Shown piece by piece: positions 7,759 through 14,458 of a stretch of DNA of 20,317 nucleotides. The first letter of the stretch is position 1. Each line of letters begins with the position of its first letter. The stretch is from Schaedlerella sp. Its GTDB lineage: Bacteria; Bacillota; Clostridia; Lachnospirales; Lachnospiraceae. Under the pieces are notes generated by a model that was given only the letters and a program-made list of their open reading frames with translations, made no database searches and was not told the DNA's origin. The stretch lies in the NCBI GenBank assembly GCA_020024595.1, contig JAHHTO010000027.1, positions 1 to 20,317 of the forward strand, in the 5' to 3' direction. The position numbers and the translations under genes were made by a program.

Positions 7759-8826
7759 TTGGTGGGAAAACATGTATCTCTGCGCAGAAAGTTCAGTATT
7801 CGCTCTTTACTTGGTAATCCCGGCAGGACTTGCGTACTGTTTTTCGGTGTATTTCTTGGAAACTTTGTTGTTTTATGGGCGCTTGGTTGTCTGGACACTG
7901 CTCACAACATCAGCACAGTAACGGCTGAAAATATGGGACACTATAACTATCAATATATGCTAGGCACTCTGGAAACAGAGAATCCTTATGGAGGCGAAAC
8001 TATGCTGTCAGCCTCTGCCGAAGATTGTGACGGAAATGTCCTTTCCCTCTTCGGTGCCGATGGCAACAGCCTCTTAGGCCTCCGAGATTCAGATGGGAAC
8101 GACCTTATCGTTGACAATGGATATATCATTACCAGTCTTTATTCAACGATTCATGGTGTAGGTATCGATGATCAAATGACAGTCATTAACCCGCTGACAC
8201 TTGAGAAATACCATCTAAAAATCACGGGAATTGCAGAAAATAACTACGCCAGCGCAATTTATACCAGTCGGAAAAACGTGTCTGAGATGTGTGGCATTGA
8301 TGCCTCGCTGTACAACACCATTCTCAGCAAAGAAAAGCTAGATATTCCTCAGAAAAATATTGTCACATCCTTCTCACGATATACCATCGATGAACAATAT
8401 GAAGCTGCAATCACACAATTGAATACACTCATTTATTTATTTGCCGGTGTAGGCGTATTGTTGTGTATCATCGCCGTATATATTGCAGTGAACATGACTG
8501 TAACCGAGAACCGGCGGAACATCTCGATGCTGGGGATTCTTGGCTATGACAAAGCCAGTGTCCACAAGCTATTGCTGCGAGACAATATCTGGGTGGTCAT
8601 TTTGGCAATCCTGTGTAGTATTCCCTGTGTAATTGCAGCCAGTGCCGCTGTATTTCGATCTTTTGCAGATATTCTAGGTTATCTCATGGATGTTTATATT
8701 AAACCTTCCACCTACCTGGTTAGCTTCCTGCTGACTCTTGCAGGCTACTACGTATCTGTATTTTTTGTCAGCCATAAGATTTCCAAAATCGATATGGTCG
8801 AAAGCCTAAAAGATAACAGGGAATAA
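7759..8826 (+). CDS. C-terminal half of the frameshifted FtsX-family permease, 355 aa
   Basis: This is the continuation of the permease after the frameshift. The frame is open upstream to at least 7660, and the first usable codon is a TTG at 7759 with no ribosome binding site, so independent translation is unlikely. It starts with the typical mid-protein linker RKFSIRSLLGNPGRT, then a span (about 25-45), a second extracellular domain, and the second FtsX core: spans near 222-245, 275-300 and 322-345 with the loop ISMLGILGYDKASVH. It ends in VESLKDNRE, a normal family end, so the 3' end is intact. Confidence 0.82.
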   Translation: MVGKHVSLRRKFSIRSLLGNPGRTCVLFFGVFLGNFVVLWALGCLDTAHNISTVTAENMGHYNYQYMLGTLETENPYGGETMLSASAEDCDGNVLSLFGADGNSLLGLRDSDGNDLIVDNGYIITSLYSTIHGVGIDDQMTVINPLTLEKYHLKITGIAENNYASAIYTSRKNVSEMCGIDASLYNTILSKEKLDIPQKNIVTSFSRYTIDEQYEAAITQLNTLIYLFAGVGVLLCIIAVYIAVNMTVTENRRNISMLGILGYDKASVHKLLLRDNIWVVILAILCSIPCVIAASAAVFRSFADILGYLMDVYIKPSTYLVSFLLTLAGYYVSVFFVSHKISKIDMVESLKDNRE

Positions 8827-8864
8827 CTACTGATCAACTTCTATAATTTACAGAGCTCTACAGA

Positions 8865-8923
8865 TTAAATCCTGCCATATTCATTGATTACAAAAATCAA
8901 TTTAGAACAATGGCAGGATTTAA
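8865..8923. terminator. Long nested hairpin after the ABC permease gene
   Basis: TTAAATCCTGCCAT (8865-8878) and ATGGCAGGATTTAA (8910-8923) are a perfect 14-base inverted repeat. Inside the 31-base loop, ATTGATT (8883-8889) pairs with AATCAAT (8895-8901). It lies between the permease stop and the 3' end of the convergent LysR relic, so it probably served as a two-way terminator, although there is no strong U tract. Confidence 0.6.
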
Positions 8924-9305
8924 ATTTAACATAGTTCTTCAAAAACAGACTCATATTCCTTAGAAAAAATACTGTCTTTATTCCAGATGAATGTAAAATT
9001 ATGCTTTAATATAAAATCCTCCAACTGAATTTGCTTTAACGAACCATTCGCAATTTCCTTCTGTACAGTCGCCTTATATAAAAAAGAAATTCCGCAGTCC
9101 TGTTTCAAAAGTGATACAATCGTATGGTTATTTTCCACTTCGACAATATGGGCAAAATTAAAAGTCTCTCGGATGTCAAATCTTTCATACAATGTATCAG
9201 TTTTTCAAATATATGTGTGTTAGACACTACCGCAATATATTCTTCGGTACGATAAACACGTGTTTGATAATTCTCCTCTTTAAAATACCCCTCTACAATT
9301 AGCCA

Positions 9306-9336
9306 ACGATGGAAGAATTGCATATTCTTCCATCGT
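9306..9336. repeat. Perfect 13-base inverted repeat inside the LysR relic
   Basis: ACGATGGAAGAAT (9306-9318) and ATTCTTCCATCGT (9324-9336) are perfectly complementary around the 5-base loop TGCAT. It sits beside one of the deletion junctions. The same stretch of the intact paralogue (around 4339-4370) is not a perfect palindrome. Confidence 0.85.
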
Positions 9337-9369
9337 CATTGTAACGCCAAATGTAAGCACCTTTTTACT

Positions 9370-9386
9370 GACAGGTTTTTCCTGTC
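9370..9386. repeat. Perfect 6-base hairpin at another LysR relic deletion junction
   Basis: GACAGG (9370-9375), TTTTT loop, CCTGTC (9381-9386). It lies directly before the point where RKNLSV jumps to KKVLTFG. The intact gene reads GACAAGAAAAAACTTTCTC there and has no such hairpin. Confidence 0.7.
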
Positions 9387-9647
9387 CCGAACGAATAAGG
9401 GCGAATCATATTTAGTCTCTAAATATTTAATATGTTGAGGCACTGCCGGCTGTGTGAGATTAAGCGCTTCTGCTGCCCGTGTAAAATTCATATATTTGCA
9501 TACTTCTAAAAATGTTTCCATCCGAAAATCAAGCATACTTGCCTCCAATATCTTTATTAATAACATTTTACCTTTTACTATCATAATTTCACAAAATAAT
9601 GTAGGTAATATATAGTAAAGACAAGAAAAATCAATCAGGAGGTAAAA

Positions 9648-9797
9648 ATGATGAAGTACGATGTTATTATTGGAGCAGGTCCTGCCGGAATCAGTGCAGG
9701 TGTCTATGCCGCAGGGGATATCCGTGTAAAACAAGTTCGGCAAATTTCCACCGCAGTTGCCGATGGAACGATTGCAGCAATTAATACTGCAATCTAA
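9648..9797 (+). pseudogene. Thioredoxin-reductase-like FAD oxidoreductase reduced to a 49-codon ORF
   Basis: A clean ORF with a strong AGGAGGTAAAA site. It begins MMKYDVIIGAGPAGISAG, the FAD-binding start of a TrxB-type flavoprotein, and ends VRQISTAVADGTIAAINTAI, the C-terminal helix of the same family. The join is at VYAAGDIR: the N-terminal VYA(A) motif is fused to the C-terminal YAAGD motif. About 250 residues, with the CxxC and NAD(P)H site, have been lost in frame, as if by recombination between the two similar VYAA-coding stretches. It cannot be a reductase, since the FAD site is incomplete. It is divergent from the LysR relic, so the ancestor was a regulator plus regulated flavoprotein pair. 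A retained function as a micropeptide cannot be excluded. Confidence 0.8.
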
Positions 9798-10373
9798 AAA
9801 TAAAAAATTACTAAACTCATATGTACCCTGCATACCAATATGATGTATAGGGAGCCGGGGGTGCGGACATTGTACTCATTTCCATTCATCCATGCTACAT
9901 TATGAAATCCGACATAGGCAAAACCAAAAAGAATCAACATTGCTACATACACAAGTACACCACCTGTAAGAATCAATGCAATACTCTTCCCCCAAAAGTA
10001 TTGTTTTCTTCCTGAACAAATACATGCAAACAAGACAAATCTGCTTTTTATTTCTGCTTCTGCGGCAGCCGCTGAAGCAAGTGGCACTACAAGTGGTATG
10101 AATATCAATACGATAGGGTTATAATTTAAAAACAGAAATGCCGAAAACCAGCCCGGCCCCTCCATCCAAGAAAGATTCCTACTATAGTAAAATGTAATCC
10201 CCACAAATCCCACGATTGTAACAACTAAAAAAAATACCAGATACAAAATAATTTCCACATATGCATCTTTTCTTTGTTTATCCAAATAAAGCAACCGAAA
10301 AAAAACGGTATACAATATAGGTACGGGCAATTTTTCCTAAAACAAACATCGTTTGATACAAACTTATATCCAT
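9794..10373 (-). pseudogene. Chimeric relic: sensor-kinase N-terminus joined to an ABC-2 permease piece
   Basis: It starts at the ATG at 10373 (MDISLYQTMFVLGKIARTYI), with AAGGAATTTATAGT before it and the response-regulator relic stop 1 base upstream. After TYIVYRFF the frame shifts in a run of eight T (10298-10305); seven would restore RLLYLDKQRKDAYVEIILYL. That opening, two hydrophobic stretches around a basic DKQRKD loop right after a response regulator, resembles the N-terminus of AgrC-like GHKL kinases. From about YYSRNLSWMEG onward it looks instead like an ABC-2 type permease: LNYNPIVLIFIPLVVPLA, then RKQYFWGKSIALILTGG. The product stops soon after NGNEYNV, without the last membrane spans. 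I read it as two genes joined by a deletion. The permease part is fairly clear; the kinase part is inference. Confidence 0.62.
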
Positions 10374-10374
10374 A

Positions 10375-10513
10375 CTATAAATTCCTTAACTCTCGTTCTA
10401 ATTGAAGTTCTTTTACTGCTTTCCTCTGGGCCTGACTAATTGGTATAATATCTCCATTCTGCATGATCAGTTGACTCGTTTCAAGCATCTTCACATACTG
10501 CAATATTTATCAT
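10375..10513 (-). pseudogene. LytTR response regulator relic reduced to its two ends
   Basis: The ATG at 10513, after AAAGGGTCAGAAGAAT, encodes MINIAVCED, the classic first beta strand and acidic pair of a receiver domain, then hits a stop after one more codon. In another frame the sequence continues YVKMLETSQLIMQNGDIIPI and ISQAQRKAVKEL to a stop at 10375, which is the last part of a LytTR DNA-binding domain. The whole middle of about 200 codons is missing. It lies 1 base before the kinase/permease relic, the order seen in intact regulator-kinase operons such as bases 1-1845 of this window. A short frame at 10510-10566 overlaps the start (ATGA) and may be the tail of yet another lost gene. 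Confidence 0.7.
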
Positions 10514-10623
10514 ATTCTTCTGACCCTTTTCTGAATTGCACTAAAAGGATATACCTCCCTTTGCATTCTTCGCTACATTGTCTATGAAACACTGCTCTAG
10601 AATTACAATAATATCATGAATCA

Positions 10624-12882
10624 CTACAATTTCATTACCAAATCCTTTTCCAAATATGGTCTTGTGACGGAAGATTCACTACGGAGCATTTCTAAAGGAG
10701 TTCCTGTAAAAATCACATTTCCACCTTCCACTCCGCCTCCAGATCCGACTTCGACCACATAATCCGCAGCCTTCAACACTTCAAGATTATGCTCGATCAG
10801 AAATACGGAATTTCCCTCCACTACCACTCTTTCAAACAACGCAATGATATTTTGAATATCCTGCAAATGCAGACCATCAGTCGGCTCATCCAAAATCAGA
10901 ATCTGCCCTTTTTTCCCGAGATGCGACGCAAGCTTCATCCTCTGTAATTCTCCTCCTGATAACGTAGACAACGCCTGATTGAGATGCAGATAGAAAAGCC
11001 CTACATCTGCCATAGGTCTCAGCTTTTCTTCAATCGCAGTTCCACGAAAACATTCCATTGCCTGTCTAATAGTCAGGTCCATGACCTCTGCAATATTTAA
11101 GCCGTCAAGTGTATATTGTAAAGCTTCTTCTGAATACCGCAGGCCGCCGCATGCTTCACACTCTGTTTCAATAGAATCCATAAAAGCCATCTCCGATACA
11201 ACGACACCTTTCCCTTGACATACTGGACACGCTCCGGCTCCATTAAATGAAAAAAGACCAATTTTTTGACCACTGCTCTTTGCAAACAGCTTTCGGATTT
11301 CATCAGCAACACCCAAATAGGTTACCGGCGTGGAACGAAGGCTAACCCCGATACTTTTTTGACTGATAAGAGTTATTTCTTCCTTGGAATACTGCTGAAA
11401 CGCCTGCATCAACGAGCTTTTCCCAGAGCCTGCTACACCTGCAATAACTGTAAACACGCCTTTGGGAAGCTTAACGGAAATATCCTTTAGATTGTGGAGT
11501 TTAAGATGCTCCAGGTAAAACCAGTCCTTTGGGATACGTACTGTCTCTTTCACCCCATGGTGTCTGCGCAGAAATCTGCCGGTCAAGGTATCGCATCGAC
11601 ACAGTTCTTCATAGCTCCCCTCAAACAATACCTCCCCTCCTTGCACCCCTGCTCCCGGCCCCATATCGATGATATGATCTGCAATTTCCATCATTTCTTT
11701 ATGGTGTTCTACCATAAGGACTGTATTTCCACGGTCTCGTAAATTAAGGATTGCTTCACTCAGCCGATGAATATCGTGGCTGTGAAGCCCCACGCTTGGT
11801 TCATCCAGAATATAAAGCAAGTCAGACAGGGATGAATTGTTATACTTTGCAATTTTGCACCGCTGTGCTTCTCCACCCGAAAGTGTTCCCATAGAGCGAT
11901 CCAATGTCAGGTAATCTAATCCGATGTCGATCAGAGCCTGTATCCGGTTTTGCAGAGATGCCTTAATGTCTACAGCAATGGATGATTGAATTTCACTCAA
12001 CCAATTTATAATTTCTCTCATGGACATTTGAGTTACATCCGCAATGTTTTTACCACCGATCTTGCAGGATAAAATATGTGGATTCAGTCTCGCACCATGA
12101 CATTCAGGACAAACTCCTTGTGTTACAAGCGGCTCCAGCTTTTTCCAATGAACTTTTGCATCATCCCGCTTGAGCATTCGGTTCATGCGGTATATAAGCC
12201 CCTCATATTTGCCATTTTTGTAATATTCAGGCGGCGGATTTTTTAGAGTCATTGGCTCTTGATACAGAAACAGATGAAGTTCCTCCGGTGTGAAATCACG
12301 AATTTTCTTATTGGGATCATAAAGCCCGCAGGCACCATAATACAACCATCTCCATTGTCCCGGTTCATAAGCCACATAATTGATGACTCCCGAGTCATTG
12401 AGACATTTATCAAAGTCCACTAATTTATGTACATCCAATTCTGTGATTTCGCCTAAACCGTCACAGCGCGGACAACGACCTTGTGGATGATTAAAAGAAA
12501 ACGCATCCGAATATCCTACAAACGGCTCTCCTACTCTGGAAAAAAGAAGACGGAGAAGTGCATAGGTGTCAGTATAAGTGCCTACCGTAGAACGCACCTG
12601 ACCTGATGGTTTCTTCTGGTCTATAACAATTGCCGTAGGAAGATTCTCGATTCTTCCTACGTGTGGTCTTCCATATTTGGGAAGATATCGCTGTGCGAAG
12701 CTGGGAAAAGTATCATTCAACTCCCGCCGCGATTGTGCAGCGATCGTATCCAGTACAAGCGAACTTTTCCCGGATCCTGACACACCTGTTACCACCGTAA
12801 TTTTATTTTTTGGAATTTCCACAGAAATATGTTTTAAATTGTTTTGTATTGCATCTACAATCTTTATTTTATCCTGATACAT
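10624..12882 (-). CDS. UvrA2-like ABC-ATPase (excinuclease UvrA paralogue), 752 aa
   Basis: Soluble tandem ABC ATPase of the UvrA family. The first nucleotide-binding unit has Walker A GVSGSGKSS (33-41), signature LSGGEAQR (334-341) and Walker B LYILDEPSVGLH (356-367). The second has GVAGSGKSS (482-490), LSGGELQR (641-648) and ILILDEPTDGLH (661-672). Cysteine pairs CPRC (137-140), CPEC (258-261), CPVC (552-555) and CEAC (575-578) remain. At 752 residues it is about 190 shorter than canonical UvrA and lacks the CxxC that normally precedes SFNxPxG (here FVGYSDAFSFNHP). These are features of UvrA2/DrrC-like proteins, which lack the UvrB-binding region and are linked to tolerance of DNA-binding drugs. 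The ATG follows GAAAGGAGCTCGT. A VOC protein gene precedes it across a hairpin, which fits a drug- or toxin-tolerance role. Confidence 0.92.
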   Translation of the reverse strand: MYQDKIKIVDAIQNNLKHISVEIPKNKITVVTGVSGSGKSSLVLDTIAAQSRRELNDTFPSFAQRYLPKYGRPHVGRIENLPTAIVIDQKKPSGQVRSTVGTYTDTYALLRLLFSRVGEPFVGYSDAFSFNHPQGRCPRCDGLGEITELDVHKLVDFDKCLNDSGVINYVAYEPGQWRWLYYGACGLYDPNKKIRDFTPEELHLFLYQEPMTLKNPPPEYYKNGKYEGLIYRMNRMLKRDDAKVHWKKLEPLVTQGVCPECHGARLNPHILSCKIGGKNIADVTQMSMREIINWLSEIQSSIAVDIKASLQNRIQALIDIGLDYLTLDRSMGTLSGGEAQRCKIAKYNNSSLSDLLYILDEPSVGLHSHDIHRLSEAILNLRDRGNTVLMVEHHKEMMEIADHIIDMGPGAGVQGGEVLFEGSYEELCRCDTLTGRFLRRHHGVKETVRIPKDWFYLEHLKLHNLKDISVKLPKGVFTVIAGVAGSGKSSLMQAFQQYSKEEITLISQKSIGVSLRSTPVTYLGVADEIRKLFAKSSGQKIGLFSFNGAGACPVCQGKGVVVSEMAFMDSIETECEACGGLRYSEEALQYTLDGLNIAEVMDLTIRQAMECFRGTAIEEKLRPMADVGLFYLHLNQALSTLSGGELQRMKLASHLGKKGQILILDEPTDGLHLQDIQNIIALFERVVVEGNSVFLIEHNLEVLKAADYVVEVGSGGGVEGGNVIFTGTPLEMLRSESSVTRPYLEKDLVMKL

Positions 12883-12915
12883 ACGAGCTCCTTTCTCTTT
12901 TATTCATCAAACAAA

Positions 12916-12954
12916 AGAGAACGAAAGTGAAATCAACTTTCACGTTCGTTCTCT
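12916..12954 (-). terminator. Hairpin with U tract between the VOC and UvrA2-like genes
   Basis: AGAGAACGAAAGTGAAA (12916-12932) pairs with TTTCACGTTCGTTCTCT (12938-12954), 16 of 17 positions, loop 5. Read on the minus strand it is followed by TTTTGTTT, a usable terminator tail. It ends 33 bases before the UvrA2-like start, so it may terminate the VOC transcript or act as an attenuator for the downstream gene, for which I see no convincing separate promoter. Confidence 0.8.
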
Positions 12955-12959
12955 ATTTC

Positions 12960-13418
12960 TCAGTCCTTTAGCGGCTGCATAATCTCAAGTATAATTCCAT
13001 CGGGATCTTTGAAATAGAATGCTTTACTTTTTCCAAAACCATCTCCGGAAAAGTCAAACTTTTGTGGCTCTGACAGGCACTCTACCCCTTTCTTTTTAAG
13101 TTCTTCATACACTCCATCAGCATCTTCGGTATAAAAGCACAACTCTGAAATAGATGTTTGAAATAAATCAGTCGAAGAACATTTACTATCTACATCTGTA
13201 AACTGTATTAATTCCACAGGTGGCATTTGCAATTTATCTGAACTATTCAGATATGCGACCCTTGCCTTACATCCCGGTCTTTGAAACAGCACTTCTGTTT
13301 CTTTTCCCTCCATCACGATTTCCCCCTTATACTCCAAGCCTAGCACATCCTTGTAAAACCGTATGGAGCGTTCCATATCAGACACAGTCAACCCCACATG
13401 ATAAATCTGTCCTATCAT
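12960..13418 (-). CDS. VOC-superfamily (glyoxalase/bleomycin-resistance fold) protein, 152 aa
   Basis: A small two-module beta-alpha-beta-beta-beta protein. Module 1 begins IYHVGLTVSDMERSIRFYKD with the metal-ligand His7, and VELIQF supplies Glu69. Module 2 begins ISELCFYTEDADGVYEEL with Glu92 in the place often held by His, and closes with FYFKDPDGIILEIMQP (Glu145). The set H-E-E-E is compatible with a divalent-metal site as in glyoxalase I-like or fosfomycin-resistance-like enzymes, but the substrate cannot be assigned. Length is normal. The ATG follows AAGGAGGATATAT. A TATAAT about 35 bases upstream of the start (near 13441-13446) may give it its own promoter in the 70-base gap after the MarR gene. 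Confidence 0.88.
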   Translation of the reverse strand: MIGQIYHVGLTVSDMERSIRFYKDVLGLEYKGEIVMEGKETEVLFQRPGCKARVAYLNSSDKLQMPPVELIQFTDVDSKCSSTDLFQTSISELCFYTEDADGVYEELKKKGVECLSEPQKFDFSGDGFGKSKAFYFKDPDGIILEIMQPLKD

Positions 13419-13488
13419 ATATATCCTCCTTATTTACACAATTATAATAAACGTTCCTCATTCTTTGTGCGTTGAGATACAAACACTT

Positions 13489-13911
13489 TTAATAACTATC
13501 TTCCAATTTCTCCAAAAGATACTCATAAACACGAAAGAACGCATCTCTTTCAACATCAGATAACATAGCTAACACCTTTTCTTCTGTGGATTGCAATGAA
13601 CGAATGTGTTTATTACAAAAATTCTCTCCCTTCTCTGTAAGGTGTAAGTCCTTTTTCTTACGAGACCCTTCGGCATATGTAAGATACACCAGTCCTGCTT
13701 TTTGCAGGCTGGCTACAGCAGCACTGGCTGTTTGCTTAGAATAACACCAGTTCTCACAAAATGTATTCTGACATAGACAATTTTGTGTTTCACATATGGC
13801 ATACAATATCCAAAACTGAGCGTCTGCCAGTCCGCTTTTTTTTGCTATCCGATGATAAAACTCATCTTGCTGCTTAATAAGCTTATTCCATTTTCTTAAT
13901 TCACTATTCAT
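13489..13911 (-). CDS. MarR-family transcriptional regulator, 140 aa
   Basis: Winged helix DNA-binding repressor. The first helices (MNSELRKWNKLIKQQDEFYH) form the dimer interface. The recognition region runs from CYSKQTASAAVASLQKAGLV to the wing YAEGSRKKKDLHLTEKG, a standard MarR pattern. It is cysteine-rich near the helix-turn-helix (NCLCQNTFCENWCYSK, four Cys), suggesting thiol-based redox or electrophile sensing as in some OhrR/QorR-type members; that is inference. The ATG at 13911 is preferred because longer readings run inside the nitroreductase gene. It begins 16 bases after that gene's stop, so the repressor is the last gene of the YbaK-nitroreductase-MarR operon and probably controls the palindrome-bearing promoter at 14980. 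Confidence 0.88.
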   Translation of the reverse strand: MNSELRKWNKLIKQQDEFYHRIAKKSGLADAQFWILYAICETQNCLCQNTFCENWCYSKQTASAAVASLQKAGLVYLTYAEGSRKKKDLHLTEKGENFCNKHIRSLQSTEEKVLAMLSDVERDAFFRVYEYLLEKLEDSY

Positions 13912-13927
13912 ATTTTTTTCTCTACGC

Positions 13928-14440
13928 TTAAAGAACTTCGAGCACTTCTTCTCTAGATTTTCTCTCCGTATGACGAGGGGACGGTGCTGCATCTTCTGCT
14001 GCATACCCAATTGGAAATAATGCGATCAATTCATAATCTGACATAATTGGATACATCTTTTTCAGACTCGGAGCATCAAAATGCCCCACCCAAGTTGTTG
14101 CAAGCCCCAGATCAGCAATTTCCATCATGATATGTGTAGCAACAATGCTCGCATCTACTTCTGCAAAATTGTGCTTGTCAAAAGAACGTACCCATCCATC
14201 TTTCTCCTTGGCGCCGAGGACAAGAAATGTATCTGCGCCGAAAGTATAACTGCTGACCTTTTGAATATTTTGCTTTGCTTCCTTTGAATCCATCAGAAAA
14301 AGTTTATATGGCTGAAAGTTTACCGCAGTAGGCGCTGCAATAGCCGTATCAATGATTTTGTCCAGCAGTTCTTTTTCTACTTTGCGGTCTGACATTTTTC
14401 TACAGGAGTATCTTTCCTGTGCTAATTCATAAAACTTCAT
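13928..14440 (-). CDS. Nitroreductase-family flavoprotein, 170 aa
   Basis: FMN-dependent NAD(P)H oxidoreductase of the nitroreductase fold, reducing quinones, nitro compounds or other electrophiles in the cytoplasm. The start FYELAQERYSCRKMSDRKV holds the family Arg residues that contact FMN phosphate. IDTAIAAPTAVNFQPYKLFL is the conserved Pro/Asn/Gln flavin loop, and ADLGLATTWVGHFD with the end segment LFPIGY closes the fold. It is on the short side but complete. The ATG follows AAAGGAGATTTATT. It lies between the YbaK gene (18 bases) and the MarR gene (16 bases), a usual partner arrangement for MarR regulators that sense electrophiles. Confidence 0.9.
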   Translation of the reverse strand: MKFYELAQERYSCRKMSDRKVEKELLDKIIDTAIAAPTAVNFQPYKLFLMDSKEAKQNIQKVSSYTFGADTFLVLGAKEKDGWVRSFDKHNFAEVDASIVATHIMMEIADLGLATTWVGHFDAPSLKKMYPIMSDYELIALFPIGYAAEDAAPSPRHTERKSREEVLEVL

Positions 14441-14458
14441 AATAAATCTCCTTTGCTA

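Larger units (their letters stand above)
6620..8826 (+). pseudogene. FtsX-family ABC permease split by a one-base frameshift
   Basis: One ancestral two-domain permease of about 735 residues is now two open frames, 6620-7696 and 7759-8826. The first frame ends in PTLLLPFLRLTGF and a stop. The reading that continues the protein is one frame over: TVNRLLKNDINTLLTG runs without a stop into the second half. The change occurs at about 7672-7677, in the run CATTTTTACG; one additional T (six instead of five) would restore PFFTVNRLL and the whole protein. This is either a real loss-of-function or phase-variable indel, or a homopolymer sequencing error. The heptamer ATTTTTA does not fit a good -1 slippery site, so programmed frameshifting seems unlikely. 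Confidence 0.85.
8926..9536 (-). pseudogene. LysR-family regulator relic, paralogue of the gene at 4049
   Basis: The protein pieces match the intact regulator at 4049 closely: MLDFRMETFLEVCKYMNFTR at the start, KKVLTFGVTMTMEEYAILPS and LIVEGYFKEENYQTRVY in the middle, and KQDCGISFLYKATVQ and TFIWNKDSIFSKEYE at the end. The ATG at 9536 is intact. The total is 611 bases against 888 in the paralogue. Three internal stretches of very roughly 30 residues are gone: after RKNLSV, between ILPSL and LIVEGYF, and after TSERLL. Frames change at the gaps, so no regulator can be made, though a short helix-turn-helix-containing protein (about 65 residues) remains possible. The conserved helix-turn-helix Ser of AVSQ is Pro here (AVPQ), another sign of decay. 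It is divergent from the thioredoxin-reductase relic at 9648. Confidence 0.88.

Noticed and set aside
9336..9833. A 165-residue minus-strand ORF covering the LysR relic start
   Set aside because: Only its last part (from 9536 down) is LysR-like. The upstream part is the antisense of the TrxB-like relic and the intergenic region.
10510..10566. An 18-codon ORF overlapping the response regulator relic start
   Set aside because: It overlaps as ATGA, as coupled genes do, and could be the tail of a lost gene, but it has no recognisable motif and a weak ribosome binding site, so it is not listed as a gene.
8926..10620. Insertion sequence or integrated element as cause of the relic zone
   Set aside because: No transposase or integrase fragment, no terminal inverted repeats flanking the zone, and no target duplication could be seen.
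10624..12882. Canonical UvrA of nucleotide excision repair
   Set aside because: At 752 residues it is about 190 short, missing one CxxC and the UvrB-binding region, and no uvrB lies nearby. UvrA2-like fits better.
13912..14010. Longer start for the MarR protein at 14010
   Set aside because: The extension lies within the nitroreductase coding region in another frame and has no MarR similarity.
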